A DNA stretch of 64,000 nucleotides from Asanoa ishikariensis (GCF_900107455.1 NZ_FNQB01000002.1:1860001-1924000), one strand, 5' to 3'. Positions 16,250 to 25,493 are shown, numbered from the stretch's first letter. The notes: generated by a model from the sequence alone, not told the origin. Translations and numbers: made by a program.

Positions 16250-18814
16250 ATGCGGGTTGGCCGCGGCCTGGCGCTGGTGTGTGTCGGTGTGTTGGTGACG
16301 GCCGGTCTGTCGGCCGCCGGCGGGAGCGCTGCCGCAGCAGCCGATCCGCTTCCGCCGATCCGAGTCTCGTTGCCGTGCGACGGAACGCCTGACGGCGTCA
16401 ACGGAACCTACTGCTCGATCACGAACGCGGTGCGGGCGGCGCAGCCGGGCCAGACCGTCGAGGTGCGGCAGGCCGCCTACGACGAGTCGGTGGTGGTGGA
16501 CAACTCCGGTCTGCCGGGTAAGCCGATCACGATCAAGGCGCTGCGCGGGCCGGGCCCGCGCACCAGCGTGCGGGGCGCCCAGACCGGCCCGGCGTTCCTC
16601 GTCTCCGGCGCGCACGACGTCGTCATCGAGGGATTCAGCATCGGCATGACCGTGCCCAAGTCCGCCGTGCTCGTCGAGAACTCCAGCGATGTCACGGTGA
16701 CCGACGGCTGGATCCTCGCCTCGGGCAGCTCGGCCGTCGAGATCAACGGTGACTCGCACCGCGTCACCGTGAGCGGGATGCTCGCCCGCAGCAGCAACGT
16801 GTCGGTGTTCGCCGTGCATGACGGAGCCACCGACACCATGCTCACCGGCAACAGCCTCTTCGCACAGACGCATCCGAGCGCTTCGCCCGTGGCCATCACC
16901 GTCGACGACGCGCCCCGGACCACCATCACCAACAACACGATCGTGACCGACTGCCTGGCCGGCATCGCCGTACGCGGCGCCTCGGCGGGATTCGGCCTCT
17001 ACAACTCGATCGTGCGGACCAATTGGCCCGGCCTGTCCGGACGCTGCACGGGCTCGTCGGGCCAGACGTCGGCGACCGCGACGCCGGTGTCGGTCGACGG
17101 CGCGGCCGCGACCGACAGCCACGTCGACTACAACGTCATCGACCCGGGACACGGTGGGCCGCTCTACGCGTGGGGCGGCACGGCCTATGCGAACCCGGCC
17201 GATCTGCGCGCTGCGACCGGGCAGGCCGCACACGACATCGCGGCCGACCCGTTGTTCGTCGCCACCTACCAGGAACCGGCCGGATGGGCCGTGCGGGCCA
17301 ACTCTCCCGCTATCGACTCCGCCCTGGCGAACGCACCGGGCCTGATGAGCCGGGACCTACGCGGCAACCCGCACGCCGACAACCCGGACGTCCCCAACGT
17401 CGGCGGGGGCTACGTCGACCGTGGCGCGACGGAACTGCTTCCCGCGCCTCAGGTCACTTCCGCGATCACTCGAGCGCCCGACGGCGGCAGTCTCGACGCG
17501 GTGGCGACCGTGACGGCCACCTACCCTTGGCAGACGGACGGGCCGGCAGGCACCTTCAGCTTCACTCAGGCGGGCCGGGACCCGGTCGTCAACCACACGG
17601 GCAGCGCGCGCTTCACCTTCGAGAAGCTCGGGACTGCCTGTGTCGAGGTCCAACTCAGCACCGTGGGGTTCCGTTCTTCCTACCCGTATAAAGAGGCTTA
17701 CAAGGCGTCGCCGTGCACCGTGCTCGGCGCCTCGTTCATCCCGGTGAAGCCGCAGCGGCTGCTCGACACCCGAGCCCTCAACGGCGCGCCGCTAACGGGG
17801 GGTAGTGAGGTGCGCCTCGAACTGCCGGCGCCGATGTCGACGGCGGCCGCCGTCGTCCTCAACGTCACCGTGACCCAGCCCACCGGGAACGGCTACCTGA
17901 CCGTCTACCCGGGCGACGGAGACCGGCCGCTGGCATCCAACATCAACTTCCTGCCCAACCAGACGATCGCCAACCTGGTGACGGTCCCGGTGGGCGCCGG
18001 CCGCGTCCATCTGTTCAACGCCAGCGGGGGCTGGGTTCATGTGGTCGCCGACATCGCCGGCTACTACGCCAGCACCGGCTCCGGACTGACGGCGGCGAGC
18101 CCGGTGCGGGTCCTCGACACCCGGGGTGCGATCGGTGTGCCCGGCACGACGCCGATCGGTCCTAACGGGAAGGTGACCGTCGACCTGTCGGCACGGGTGC
18201 CGGCGGGCACTACCGCGGCCGTGCTCAACCTGACCGCCACGAAGCCGACCACCAGCGGCCACATCACCGTGTTCCCGCCCGGTGCGACGCTGCCGACCAC
18301 GTCGAACGTCAACTTCGTCACCGGCCAGACGGTGAACAACATGGTGATCGCACCGGTGGTGAACGGCAAGGTCGCGTTCGGCTTCGGCGGCTCGGGCACC
18401 GTACACCTGCTCGCCGATCTGACCGGCTGGTTCGGGCCTGGTGGAACCGACGCCTACCTGCCGACCGCTCCGACCCGGATCCTCGACACCCGCACGACCG
18501 CTACCCCGGTCGGCCCGGGACAGGCGGTGCGGGTCACGGTGGACGCCACCGCGTGCGGCGCGACCCCGTGCCCGCGCACGGCGATCGTGGCGAACCTGAC
18601 CGTGACAAACGTCAAGGCCGCCGGCTATCTGTCCGTCTACCCGTTCGGCCAGCCTCGCCCGGTCGTGTCGGCGCTCAACTTCACCGCCGGGCAGACCGTG
18701 GCCAACCTGATCACCGTCGGCCTCGGTCAGGACTCATTCCTCGTCTACAACAGCGCGAGTAGCACCGTCGACGTGGCTGTGGACCAGGCCGGGTTCTACC
18801 TGTCGCCGGCCTGA
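16250..18814 (+). CDS. Secreted right-handed beta-helix protein with three C-terminal repeats
   Basis: An 854-residue exported protein with a signal peptide ending near residue 32. Residues 60-260 are a parallel beta-helix (VVEVRQAAYDESVVVDNSG-type turns, then short repeated strands such as SDVTVTDGWI). Residues 395-485 form an Ig/PKD-like region. The C-terminus consists of three repeats of about 120 residues beginning near 495, 615 and 737, each opening with PxR(L/V/I)LDTR, then AVVLNVTxTxPTxxGYLTVYP, SxINFxxxQTIANLVTVPV and a terminal aromatic GYY/GWF/GFY. Such repeats occur on actinobacterial surface proteins. A polysaccharide- or wall-binding role is likely; no catalytic residues could be assigned. 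ACGGGGG precedes the ATG. Confidence 0.78.
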   Translation: MRVGRGLALVCVGVLVTAGLSAAGGSAAAAADPLPPIRVSLPCDGTPDGVNGTYCSITNAVRAAQPGQTVEVRQAAYDESVVVDNSGLPGKPITIKALRGPGPRTSVRGAQTGPAFLVSGAHDVVIEGFSIGMTVPKSAVLVENSSDVTVTDGWILASGSSAVEINGDSHRVTVSGMLARSSNVSVFAVHDGATDTMLTGNSLFAQTHPSASPVAITVDDAPRTTITNNTIVTDCLAGIAVRGASAGFGLYNSIVRTNWPGLSGRCTGSSGQTSATATPVSVDGAAATDSHVDYNVIDPGHGGPLYAWGGTAYANPADLRAATGQAAHDIAADPLFVATYQEPAGWAVRANSPAIDSALANAPGLMSRDLRGNPHADNPDVPNVGGGYVDRGATELLPAPQVTSAITRAPDGGSLDAVATVTATYPWQTDGPAGTFSFTQAGRDPVVNHTGSARFTFEKLGTACVEVQLSTVGFRSSYPYKEAYKASPCTVLGASFIPVKPQRLLDTRALNGAPLTGGSEVRLELPAPMSTAAAVVLNVTVTQPTGNGYLTVYPGDGDRPLASNINFLPNQTIANLVTVPVGAGRVHLFNASGGWVHVVADIAGYYASTGSGLTAASPVRVLDTRGAIGVPGTTPIGPNGKVTVDLSARVPAGTTAAVLNLTATKPTTSGHITVFPPGATLPTTSNVNFVTGQTVNNMVIAPVVNGKVAFGFGGSGTVHLLADLTGWFGPGGTDAYLPTAPTRILDTRTTATPVGPGQAVRVTVDATACGATPCPRTAIVANLTVTNVKAAGYLSVYPFGQPRPVVSALNFTAGQTVANLITVGLGQDSFLVYNSASSTVDVAVDQAGFYLSPA

Positions 18815-18878
18815 CCCCGACAGCCCAGAACGCCAGTCCAGGTGTCGAACCGAGGTCGTCTCTGACGACGGCGGAAGG

Positions 18879-19760
18879 TCAGCCGGCGCGTTCGCTGGTG
18901 ACCTGAGCGCGGACGGCCGGGACCACCTCTTCGGCGAAGCGGGGTAGCTGCTCCGGCCCCTCGCCCCAGTAGAGGAACGTGTCGAACCCGTACCCGAGGG
19001 CCAGGTCGGTGAGCTCGTCGACCCACTGGTCGACCGGGCCGCGCAGCAGTCCTTCCCGCGCGCCGTCGGTGATCCGGCCGTTGACGTTCAGTACGCGGCG
19101 GATGTCGGCGGGGTTCCGGCCGGCTTCGGCCGCCGCCTCGTCGAGTCGGGCCGCCGCGGTCGCGATCGGGGTGATCTCCTCGCGCAGCGAGGGCACCCAG
19201 CCGTCGGCGAGCCGGCCGGCCAGGGCCAGCGCGCGCGGTCCGTACACGCCGAGCCAGATCCCGATGTCGTGTGCCGGCAGCGGTCCGGAGTGCGCGCCGG
19301 CCAATCGGTAGTGCCGGCCGTCGAAGCGGAGGTTGCGCTGCCCGCTCCAGACCAACCGGATGACTGCGATCGCCTCCTCGAGCGCGTCGAGCGACTCGCC
19401 CGGTGCCCGGCGCGGGCCGCCGTACGCCTCGATCGCGTCCCAGAACGCGCCGGCGCCCAGCCCGAGCTCGAACCGGCCGCCGCTGAGCAGGTCGATGCTG
19501 GCCGCCGCCTTCGCCATCATGGCCGGCGGGCGCAGCGGCAGGTTGGCGACGTCGGGAAACACGCCGACCCGCGTCGTGGCCGCGGCTATCGCGCTGAGCA
19601 GGGTGAACGTGTCGACGTACCGGCGCTGGTAGGGATGGTCCTGCACGCCGATCCAGTCCAGCCCACGCTCTTCGATCTCGCGCGCGGTGGCGAGCAGCGG
19701 GTGGCTGGCGTCGGGGACGAGGAACGATCCGAAGCTGAGGTCACGGCCGAAGTCGGGCAC
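18879..19760 (-). CDS. LLM-class (probably F420-dependent) oxidoreductase
   Basis: A 293-residue TIM-barrel luciferase-like monooxygenase family protein. It shows LDWIGVQDHPYQRRYVDTFTLL, TTRVGVFPDVANLPLRPPAMMAKAAASIDLLSGGRFELGLGAG and the IWLGVYGPRALALAGRLADGWVPS strand typical of coenzyme F420 enzymes, common in this order. The GTG start follows GGTGGAGAG. It is divergent from an ECF sigma gene across a 54-bp gap. The substrate is unknown. Confidence 0.82.
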   Translation of the reverse strand: MPDFGRDLSFGSFLVPDASHPLLATAREIEERGLDWIGVQDHPYQRRYVDTFTLLSAIAAATTRVGVFPDVANLPLRPPAMMAKAAASIDLLSGGRFELGLGAGAFWDAIEAYGGPRRAPGESLDALEEAIAVIRLVWSGQRNLRFDGRHYRLAGAHSGPLPAHDIGIWLGVYGPRALALAGRLADGWVPSLREEITPIATAAARLDEAAAEAGRNPADIRRVLNVNGRITDGAREGLLRGPVDQWVDELTDLALGYGFDTFLYWGEGPEQLPRFAEEVVPAVRAQVTSERAG

Positions 19761-19772
19761 CTCTCCACCGTA

Positions 19773-19794
19773 CGGAACCCGGGCGGCCGTTCCG
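19773..19794. promoter_or_regulatory. Inverted repeat in the short divergent gap
   Basis: CGGAAC (19773-19778) and GTTCCG (19789-19794) face each other across 10 bp in the 54-bp gap between the LLM oxidoreductase and the ECF sigma gene. GGAAC is also the usual -35 core of ECF promoters, so this could be either an operator or overlapping ECF promoter elements. No -10 was found at normal spacing. Confidence 0.3.
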
Positions 19795-19814
19795 GACAGT
19801 CAGAGAATGTGGAG

Positions 19815-20411
19815 ATGAGCACACGGGCCCGGGTCCGTGCCGGTGACCCGGACGCGTTCCGGGAGCTGTTCGACGAGCACGCCCGGTCGGTCTACAACCA
19901 TGGCTTCCGGCTGACGGGGGACTGGTCGGTGGCCGACGACGTGGTGTCGCTGACCTTCCTGGAGGCCTGGCGGCTGCGTGGCCGGGTCGACGACTCGACG
20001 GACGGCCCGTTGCGCCCGTGGCTGCTGGGGATAGCGACCAACGTGGCGCGGAACGTACGCCGTGCGGCCCGCAGGTACGACGTCGCGCTCGCCCGCCTGC
20101 CGGCACCGCGCGCCGTGCCGGACTTCGCCGAGGAGGTTGCCGACCGCCAGGCCGACCGGGAGCGGATCGCTGCCGTGCGCGCGGCGATGAGCGCGCTGCG
20201 TGGGCCCGAGCGGGAGGTGCTGGCGCTGTGCGTGTTCGCCGGGCTCGACTACGCGGAGGCCGCGCAGGCCCTCGGCGTGCCGGTGGGCACCGTGCGCTCC
20301 CGGCTGTCCCGGGCACGCAAGAGGCTGACGCGGGAACCGCTCGCCGGTCCCGGACAGGTAGTTGCTGACCGCACGATCGCGGTCCGGCTCGCTCAGGAGG
20401 ACGCGCGATGA
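19815..20411 (+). CDS. RNA polymerase sigma factor, ECF (sigma-70) family
   Basis: A 198-residue ECF sigma factor. Region 2 spans about residues 10-75 (DPDAFRELFDEHARSVYNHGFRLTGDWSVADDVVSLTFLEAWR) and region 4 about 115-165 (MSALRGPEREVLALCVFAGLDYAEAAQALGVPVGTVRSRLSRARKRL). The ATG at 19815 follows TGGAG; the open frame continues upstream over the divergent gene without homology. The next gene is coupled by an ATGA overlap and encodes a CU044_5270-type membrane protein, the usual partner of this sigma group. Confidence 0.87.
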   Translation: MSTRARVRAGDPDAFRELFDEHARSVYNHGFRLTGDWSVADDVVSLTFLEAWRLRGRVDDSTDGPLRPWLLGIATNVARNVRRAARRYDVALARLPAPRAVPDFAEEVADRQADRERIAAVRAAMSALRGPEREVLALCVFAGLDYAEAAQALGVPVGTVRSRLSRARKRLTREPLAGPGQVVADRTIAVRLAQEDAR

Positions 20412-21307
20412 ACGACGTACGCGAGGAGCTGGCTCGCCTGCTTCCCCGGCCGACGGAGCGGGACCTGCCGAGCGACCGCCACCGGCAACTCCAGGAGCTC
20501 CTGATGAACCACATGTCCACATCGGATCGACCCCGACGCTTTACCAGGCGCCGACTCGTCTTCCTCGCAACGGGGCTGGCCATGGCGGTCGCGGTCGCGG
20601 CGGTCGCGGCCACCCGCCCCGAAGGCGCTTCATCCGGTGAGCGGATCCTGCTGGCGGCGGCCACCACCGCGGAGCGGACGCCCGAGGGCACGGGCGCGTA
20701 CTGGCACCTCAAGGTCGTGTCGTCCGGCGACGGCACGACGTGGGTGAGCGACCTGTGGACGGCGCGGGACGGCCGCACCTGGAACCGTTACCGGACCTCG
20801 GAGACGGCGTCGGCCACCCCGGGCACGGAGCCCGGCCAGGTGATCGAGCTGACGCCCGCGAACCCGTACTCGCTGGGCGGGGCGAAGGTGACCCTCGAGC
20901 AGCTCCGGGCGCTGCCGACCGAGCCGGCCGCGCTGCGGACGCGGATCGACGAGCTGATCGCGGCGGCCGACGTCCGCACCAGCGCCGGAATCCTGACCGA
21001 GGACCAGCGGAAGCGGGCGGTCTTCGAGAGCCTGGTCTCGCTCGTCTCCCAGCTTCCCGCGCCGCCGGCCGTCCGCGCGGCCGCGTTCCGCGCGTTCGCC
21101 ACGTACCCGAACGTCGAGAGCACGGGCCAGGGCCTGCTGATCTCCTTCTTCCCCGGTGAACCGCCGGCCCGGCTGGTGATCGACCCGACCACCGCCCGGG
21201 TCGTTCGCACCAACGTCATCGTCCTGCCGGACGGCGGACTGATGAGCGCCGCGGAAGGCGCCGCGTTCGACCTGACCGCCGAGTGGACCGACCAGCCGCC
21301 GCGTTAG
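20408..21307 (+). CDS. CU044_5270 family protein
   Basis: A 299-residue protein. The N-terminus is cytoplasmic (LARLLPRPTERDLPSDRHRQLQELLM), followed by basic residues and one transmembrane helix (about residues 48-68), then an outer domain with AERTPEGTGAYWHLKVVSSG and the closing VIVLPDGGLMSAAEGAAFDLTAEW. This matches the CU044_5270 family, which sits next to ECF sigma factors in actinobacteria and may regulate them. It overlaps the sigma stop by 4 bp and the convergent glycosyltransferase by 4 bp. Confidence 0.75.
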   Translation: MNDVREELARLLPRPTERDLPSDRHRQLQELLMNHMSTSDRPRRFTRRRLVFLATGLAMAVAVAAVAATRPEGASSGERILLAAATTAERTPEGTGAYWHLKVVSSGDGTTWVSDLWTARDGRTWNRYRTSETASATPGTEPGQVIELTPANPYSLGGAKVTLEQLRALPTEPAALRTRIDELIAAADVRTSAGILTEDQRKRAVFESLVSLVSQLPAPPAVRAAAFRAFATYPNVESTGQGLLISFFPGEPPARLVIDPTTARVVRTNVIVLPDGGLMSAAEGAAFDLTAEWTDQPPR

Positions 21308-22500
21308 GCGACGGCGCCGCTGGGGCGGGTGTGCAGGCCGGACAGAGTGGTGTAGACCGCCGCGAGCTGCCCTGCCACCCGCTTCCAGGAGTAGACCTGG
21401 CGGGCGCGGTCGATGGCGGCGGTCGCGTACGCCAGGTGGCGGACCGGGTCGCCGAGCAGGTGCCGGATGGCCGTGCCCAGGGCGCGTGGGTCACGCACCG
21501 GGACCAGGTCGCCGGTCAGGCCCTCCACGACCGTCTCGGCGATGCCGCCGACCGCTGTGCCGATCACCGGGACGCCGCAGGCCATGGCCTCCAGCGGGCT
21601 CAGTCCGAACGGCTCGTACCAGGGTGCGGCGACCAGCAGGTCCGCGGAGCGGTACCAGAGCGGCATCTCCAGGCGCGGCACCCGGCCGACCAGCCGGACC
21701 CGGTCGCCCACGTCGTAGCGGTCGGCCAGCTCGCGAAGCTCGCGTGCGGCGGGGTCGGTGTCCAGCGACTCCGCGGGCGGTCCGCCGACCACGACACATT
21801 CGGCGTCCGGGACCAGACGGAGCGCGGAGATCACGTCCTCGTGGCCCTTGCGGGCGGTCAGCGCGCCCACGGACAGCACCCGTCGGCGGGGACCGCGGTC
21901 GCGGGCCGGGCCCTCTGGCTGGAACAGCTCGTCGTCGACGCCGCCCGGGATCAGCACCAGGTGGGACCTCGGCACGCCCATCCGGACCAGCTCGCGCAGC
22001 TCGTCCTGGCTCTGTGCGACGACCCGGTCGACCGCGCGGCCGAGCACCCGCTCGTAGCCGATCCGTTGCGGTGGTCCGCTGAACGCGTCGCCGCGTCGGG
22101 CCGCGGAGGCCAGCTCGTGATAGGACTCCACGACCGGGACGCCGGTCTGCTTGCCGGCGGTGATCGCGGCCAGGCCGCTGGTCCAGAAGTGCGCGTGCGC
22201 CACCGCCGGGGTCCAGCCGTCGCCACGCCAGCGGTCTACGAGGAAACGGGAGAAGTCCTTCGTGTACGGAAGCAGCTCGCCGTCGTCCAGCGGCCGCGCG
22301 GGGCCGGCCGGCACGCGGATCACCGAGACACCGCCCACGGTCGCGTCTGCCTCGTTGGCGGCCACCTTGCGGGTGTAGACGCGGACCTCGTGCCCGGCAT
22401 CCGCGAGCGCGGCGGACAGGTCGCCGACGAAGGCACCGCGTCCGCCGCTCGCCGCCCCGTCTGACGGGTCCGCGTGCTCGGAGATCATCGCGATGCGCAT
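21304..22500 (-). CDS. Glycosyltransferase family 4 (GT-B fold)
   Basis: A 398-residue GT-B glycosyltransferase. The N-terminal domain opens with MRIAMISEHADPSDGAASGGRGAFVGDLSAALADAGHEVRVYT. The C-terminal donor domain has VLSVGALTARKGHEDVISAL and the nucleotide-sugar signature PFGLSPLEAMACGVPVIGTAVGGIAETV, with the catalytic EX7E glutamates. The ATG at 22500 follows GGGAGG. The substrate is not evident; such enzymes modify trehalose, mannosylate lipids or build wall glycans in this group. Confidence 0.85.
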   Translation of the reverse strand: MRIAMISEHADPSDGAASGGRGAFVGDLSAALADAGHEVRVYTRKVAANEADATVGGVSVIRVPAGPARPLDDGELLPYTKDFSRFLVDRWRGDGWTPAVAHAHFWTSGLAAITAGKQTGVPVVESYHELASAARRGDAFSGPPQRIGYERVLGRAVDRVVAQSQDELRELVRMGVPRSHLVLIPGGVDDELFQPEGPARDRGPRRRVLSVGALTARKGHEDVISALRLVPDAECVVVGGPPAESLDTDPAARELRELADRYDVGDRVRLVGRVPRLEMPLWYRSADLLVAAPWYEPFGLSPLEAMACGVPVIGTAVGGIAETVVEGLTGDLVPVRDPRALGTAIRHLLGDPVRHLAYATAAIDRARQVYSWKRVAGQLAAVYTTLSGLHTRPSGAVA

Positions 22501-22711
22501 GCGTTCATCCTCCCGCGCCGGACCCGCGTACCCCCGCAAGTCCGGCGTTCCCGACGATTTGCCTCGTGATTCCTACCTCACCAGGCCTCAGAGCTTCCCG
22601 ATCGGCACAGCGCTAAACATCACCAGTCACGTATGCCCCACGCGTCGAACCGTTTGTGGAACAGTCACGCTGGGTATGGACGCCCGTGCTCCCGGTTTGA
22701 AAGGCGGACAT

Positions 22712-23680
22712 ATGGCGACGACGGCCGGCCTCGAAGTGGATCCTGCCGCGCTGCCCCGCCGGCTCCGGCAACTCAACTGGCGCACGTGGCGCGGCGTGCT
22801 GGCGCGTGCGGGCAAGGGGTTCGTGAACAACAACTGCTCGGACTGGGCCGCGAGCCTGACCTATTACACCGTGCTGGCGCTGTTCCCCTCGGCGATCGTG
22901 GTGGTCGCGCTGGTCAACCTGGTCTCACAGGGGGACCGCACCGTCGACACCGTGGTCGGCCTGCTGCGCGACATGGGTGCCGCGTCCGTCGTGGACAACG
23001 AGGGCGTGGTGTCCGCGATCCGCGAGGTGGTCGGTGTGAAGAGCTCGGCCGGCGTGCTGCTCAGCTTCGGTCTGCTGACCGCGATCTGGTCGGCGTCCGG
23101 CTACGTCGGCGGCTTCACCCGGGCGTCCAACGCGATCTACGGGGTCGAGGAGGGCCGGCCGGTCTGGAAGCTGCGCCCGCTGCAGATCCTGCTCACTGTG
23201 GCGGCGCTGGTGTTGCTGGCGTTGGTCGCACTCATGCTGATCGTCAGCGGGCCGGTGACGACCGTGATCGGCGAACGGCTGGGCCTGGGCGAGGCACCCA
23301 GGCTGGCCTGGACGGTGGCGAAGTGGCCGGTGCTCGTGCTGATCGCGATGCTGCTGCTCGCGCTGCTGTTCTGGATCGCGCCGAACGTGCGCCAGCCGCG
23401 GTTCCGCTGGCTGACGGTGGGCGGCTTCGTCACACTGCTGGCGACCGGCCTGACGTCGTTCGGATTCGGCCTCTACGTGGCCAACTTCGACTCGTACAAC
23501 AAGACGTACGGCAGCCTGGGCGCGGTGATCGCCTTCCTGGTCTGGATCTACCTGGTCAACTGCGCGGTGCTGTTCGGCGTCGAGGTCAATGCCGAGGTCC
23601 AGCGCGGGCGGTCGCTCCAGGCCGGCGCGGAGAAGGTCGACGACCCGGTCCTGCCGCCGCGCACGCCGGCCGAGGACTGA
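22712..23680 (+). CDS. YihY/virulence factor BrkB family membrane protein
   Basis: About 322 residues with six transmembrane helices. The family signature at the first helix is WAASLTYYTVLALFPSAIVVVALV, followed by the conserved WSASGYVGGFTRASNAIYGVEEGRPVWKLRPLQI segment and the C-terminal GAVIAFLVWIYLVNCAVLFGVEVNAE. It was once called ribonuclease BN, but the family consists of transport-like membrane proteins. The ATG at 22712 follows GAAAGGCGG; an in-frame ATG at 22676 would add 12 residues. It starts a cluster with the DUF2795 and SRPBCC genes. Confidence 0.85.
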   Translation: MATTAGLEVDPAALPRRLRQLNWRTWRGVLARAGKGFVNNNCSDWAASLTYYTVLALFPSAIVVVALVNLVSQGDRTVDTVVGLLRDMGAASVVDNEGVVSAIREVVGVKSSAGVLLSFGLLTAIWSASGYVGGFTRASNAIYGVEEGRPVWKLRPLQILLTVAALVLLALVALMLIVSGPVTTVIGERLGLGEAPRLAWTVAKWPVLVLIAMLLLALLFWIAPNVRQPRFRWLTVGGFVTLLATGLTSFGFGLYVANFDSYNKTYGSLGAVIAFLVWIYLVNCAVLFGVEVNAEVQRGRSLQAGAEKVDDPVLPPRTPAED

Positions 23681-23744
23681 GGTCGCTGAGGCGGTTGGGT
23701 CGGCTGCGGCGGTTTAGCCGCCGGACCCCGGGGAACCCCAACGC

Positions 23745-24155
23745 ATGGAACGGGGCAACGCAAAACACAGTCCACGTGTCGACGACGAACTGGCACACGA
23801 GGTCGACGGCATCGTCAAAGGCACCACCGGCGGCCGGGCCGAGGAGTTCCGTGAGGCCGAGCCGCCCGGTGACGGCCAGCCGGAAGCGAGCATGGTCCCG
23901 GAAGGCGACGACGGCTCCGGTGCGCCGCAGGGCATGACGGCCGAAGAGGTCGAGCTGCGCAGCCGGTTCGGGCGGTACATCAACCGCTCGGCGCTGCCGG
24001 GTGACCGCGACGGCCTGCGCCGCGACGCCGAGGGAAACGAGGCGCCCGACGACGTGCTCGCCGAGATCGACCGGCTCCCGACCGGGGTCCGGTTCCAGAC
24101 GGTGTCCGAGGCTTGGGCCGCGCTCGGCCACCGTAACGAAACGCAACGCTGGTAA
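23745..24155 (+). CDS. DUF2795 domain-containing protein
   Basis: A 136-residue hydrophilic protein. The N-terminal 65 residues are acidic and probably disordered (MERGNAKHSPRVDDELAHEV; AEEFREAEPPGDG). The C-terminal half matches DUF2795, a helical domain with pattern RFGRYINRSALPGDRDGL, then DDVLAEIDRLPTGVRFQTVSEAWAALG. Proteins starting with MERGxxKHSPR are common in actinobacteria. The function is unknown. It lies between the BrkB and SRPBCC genes. Confidence 0.72.
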   Translation: MERGNAKHSPRVDDELAHEVDGIVKGTTGGRAEEFREAEPPGDGQPEASMVPEGDDGSGAPQGMTAEEVELRSRFGRYINRSALPGDRDGLRRDAEGNEAPDDVLAEIDRLPTGVRFQTVSEAWAALGHRNETQRW

Positions 24156-24203
24156 CCGCCCGCCCGAGCGCGCGAGCCGGCTTACAGAGAGGTAACCAGC
24201 CAC

Positions 24204-24665
24204 ATGAGTGGCATAACCAAGTCAGTCGATGTCGCGGTACCCGTGCGCACCGCGTACAACCAATGGACCCAGTTCGAGGAGTTCCCCCGCTTCATGGAGG
24301 GGGTCCAGGAGATTCGTCAGATCGACGACCGCACCATGCACTGGAAGACCGAGATCGCCGGTGTGAAGCGGGAGTTCGACGCCCAGATCACCGAGCAGCT
24401 TCCCGACGAGCGGGTCGCGTGGACCTCGGTCAGTGGCACCAAGCAGGCCGGTGTCGTGACCTTCCACCGGCTGGACGCCGAGCACACGCGCGTCACGGCC
24501 CAGATGGACTTCGAGCCGGACGGCATGCTCGAGAAGGCCGGCGAGAAGCTGCACGTGGTCGACCGCCGGGTCGAAGGTGACCTCAAGCGGTTCAAGGAGT
24601 ACATCGAAGGCCGCGCCACCGAGACCGGTGCCTGGCGCGGCGCGGTGGATCGGCCGATGCCGTAA
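24204..24665 (+). CDS. SRPBCC family protein (polyketide cyclase/dehydrase-like)
   Basis: A 153-residue START-like protein that would form a hydrophobic-ligand pocket. It begins with ITKSVDVAVPVRTAYNQWTQFEEFPRFMEGV, which is the coenzyme-Q-binding/cyclase pattern, and continues with HWKTEIAGVKREFDAQITEQLPDERVAW. An AGAGAGG ribosome-binding site precedes the ATG. The ligand is unknown. A bidirectional terminator follows 17 bp after the stop. Confidence 0.82.
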   Translation: MSGITKSVDVAVPVRTAYNQWTQFEEFPRFMEGVQEIRQIDDRTMHWKTEIAGVKREFDAQITEQLPDERVAWTSVSGTKQAGVVTFHRLDAEHTRVTAQMDFEPDGMLEKAGEKLHVVDRRVEGDLKRFKEYIEGRATETGAWRGAVDRPMP

Positions 24666-24681
24666 CCGCCCCCAAAATCGG

Positions 24682-24711
24682 ATGGAGAGCCTGCGCGCGC
24701 GGGCTCTCCAT
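24682..24711. terminator. Bidirectional intrinsic terminator
   Basis: Perfect 10-bp arms ATGGAGAGCC (24682-24691) and GGCTCTCCAT (24702-24711) with a GC-rich 10-nt loop separate the convergent SRPBCC and CbiO genes. On the minus strand the stem is followed by CCGATTTTGG, a T-run suited to ending the metal-transport operon. Confidence 0.8.
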
Positions 24712-24713
24712 TC

Positions 24714-25493
24714 TCATGTGGACGGTAGCTGGGCGGCCGCGAAGGCCGGGTCGAAGCCGAACGGGAGCTCCAGGCGGTGGCCGCGCATCAGGTCGGCGTC
24801 GCCGAGCAGGTCGGCGGTCTTGCCGTCGGCCGCGATGCGGCCACCGTCGAGGATCACCGAACGGGGGCAGAGCTCCAGCGCGTACGGCAGGTCGTGGGTG
24901 ACCATCAGCACGGTGACCGGCAGGTCCCGCAGGATGTCGGCGAGCTCGCGCCGGCTGGCCGGGTCCAGATTGGACGACGGCTCGTCGAGGACCAGGATCT
25001 CCGGGCGCATCGCTAGGACGGTGGCGACCGCGACCCGGCGGCGCTGGCCGAACGACAGGTGGTGCGGCACCTGGTCACGGTGTTCTGTCATGCCGACCGC
25101 GGCCAGTGCCTCGTCGACCCGTTGCCGCAGTTCCTCGCCCTTGAGCCCGAGGTTGGCCGGGCCGAAGCCGACGTCTTCCGCCACGGTCGGCATGAAGAGC
25201 TGGTCGTCCGGGTCCTGGAAGACGATGCCGACCCGGCGCCGGATCTCCGCGATGCCGGCCCGGTCGGCCGGGTTCACGGTCAGGCCGGCCACGTCGACCG
25301 TGCCCGCGCCGGAGCCGGACCCGGCGTGCAGGATGCCGTTGAGGTGCAGCACGAGCGTGGTCTTGCCGGCGCCGTTGGGCCCGAGCAGCGCGACCCGCTC
25401 ACCACCACCGACAGTCAGGTCGACGCCGTGCAGCACCTCCCGCCCGTCGGGGTAGGCGAAATGCAGCCCGTTGATGGTCAACGAGGCAGTCAT
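24714..25493 (-). CDS. cbiO: Energy-coupling factor ABC transporter ATP-binding protein (CbiO-like)
   Basis: A 259-residue ATPase. Walker A is LLGPNGAGKTT near residue 36, the Q-loop is VFQDPDDQLFMPTVAEDVGFGP (characteristic of ECF-type ATPases), the signature is LSFGQRRRVAVATVLA, Walker B is ILVLDEPSSNLD and the switch His is in MVTHD. It powers import of Co2+ or Ni2+ with the upstream CbiQ, PDGLE/CbiN and CbiM proteins. The ATG overlaps the CbiQ stop by 4 bp; the longer open frame upstream is discarded. Confidence 0.9.
   Translation of the reverse strand: MTASLTINGLHFAYPDGREVLHGVDLTVGGGERVALLGPNGAGKTTLVLHLNGILHAGSGSGAGTVDVAGLTVNPADRAGIAEIRRRVGIVFQDPDDQLFMPTVAEDVGFGPANLGLKGEELRQRVDEALAAVGMTEHRDQVPHHLSFGQRRRVAVATVLAMRPEILVLDEPSSNLDPASRRELADILRDLPVTVLMVTHDLPYALELCPRSVILDGGRIAADGKTADLLGDADLMRGHRLELPFGFDPAFAAAQLPST

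Noticed and set aside
22501-22711. Promoter TTGTGG/TATGGA before the BrkB-type gene
   Set aside because: Spacing is 15 bp and the hexamers are weak; nothing else definite was seen in this 211-bp gap.
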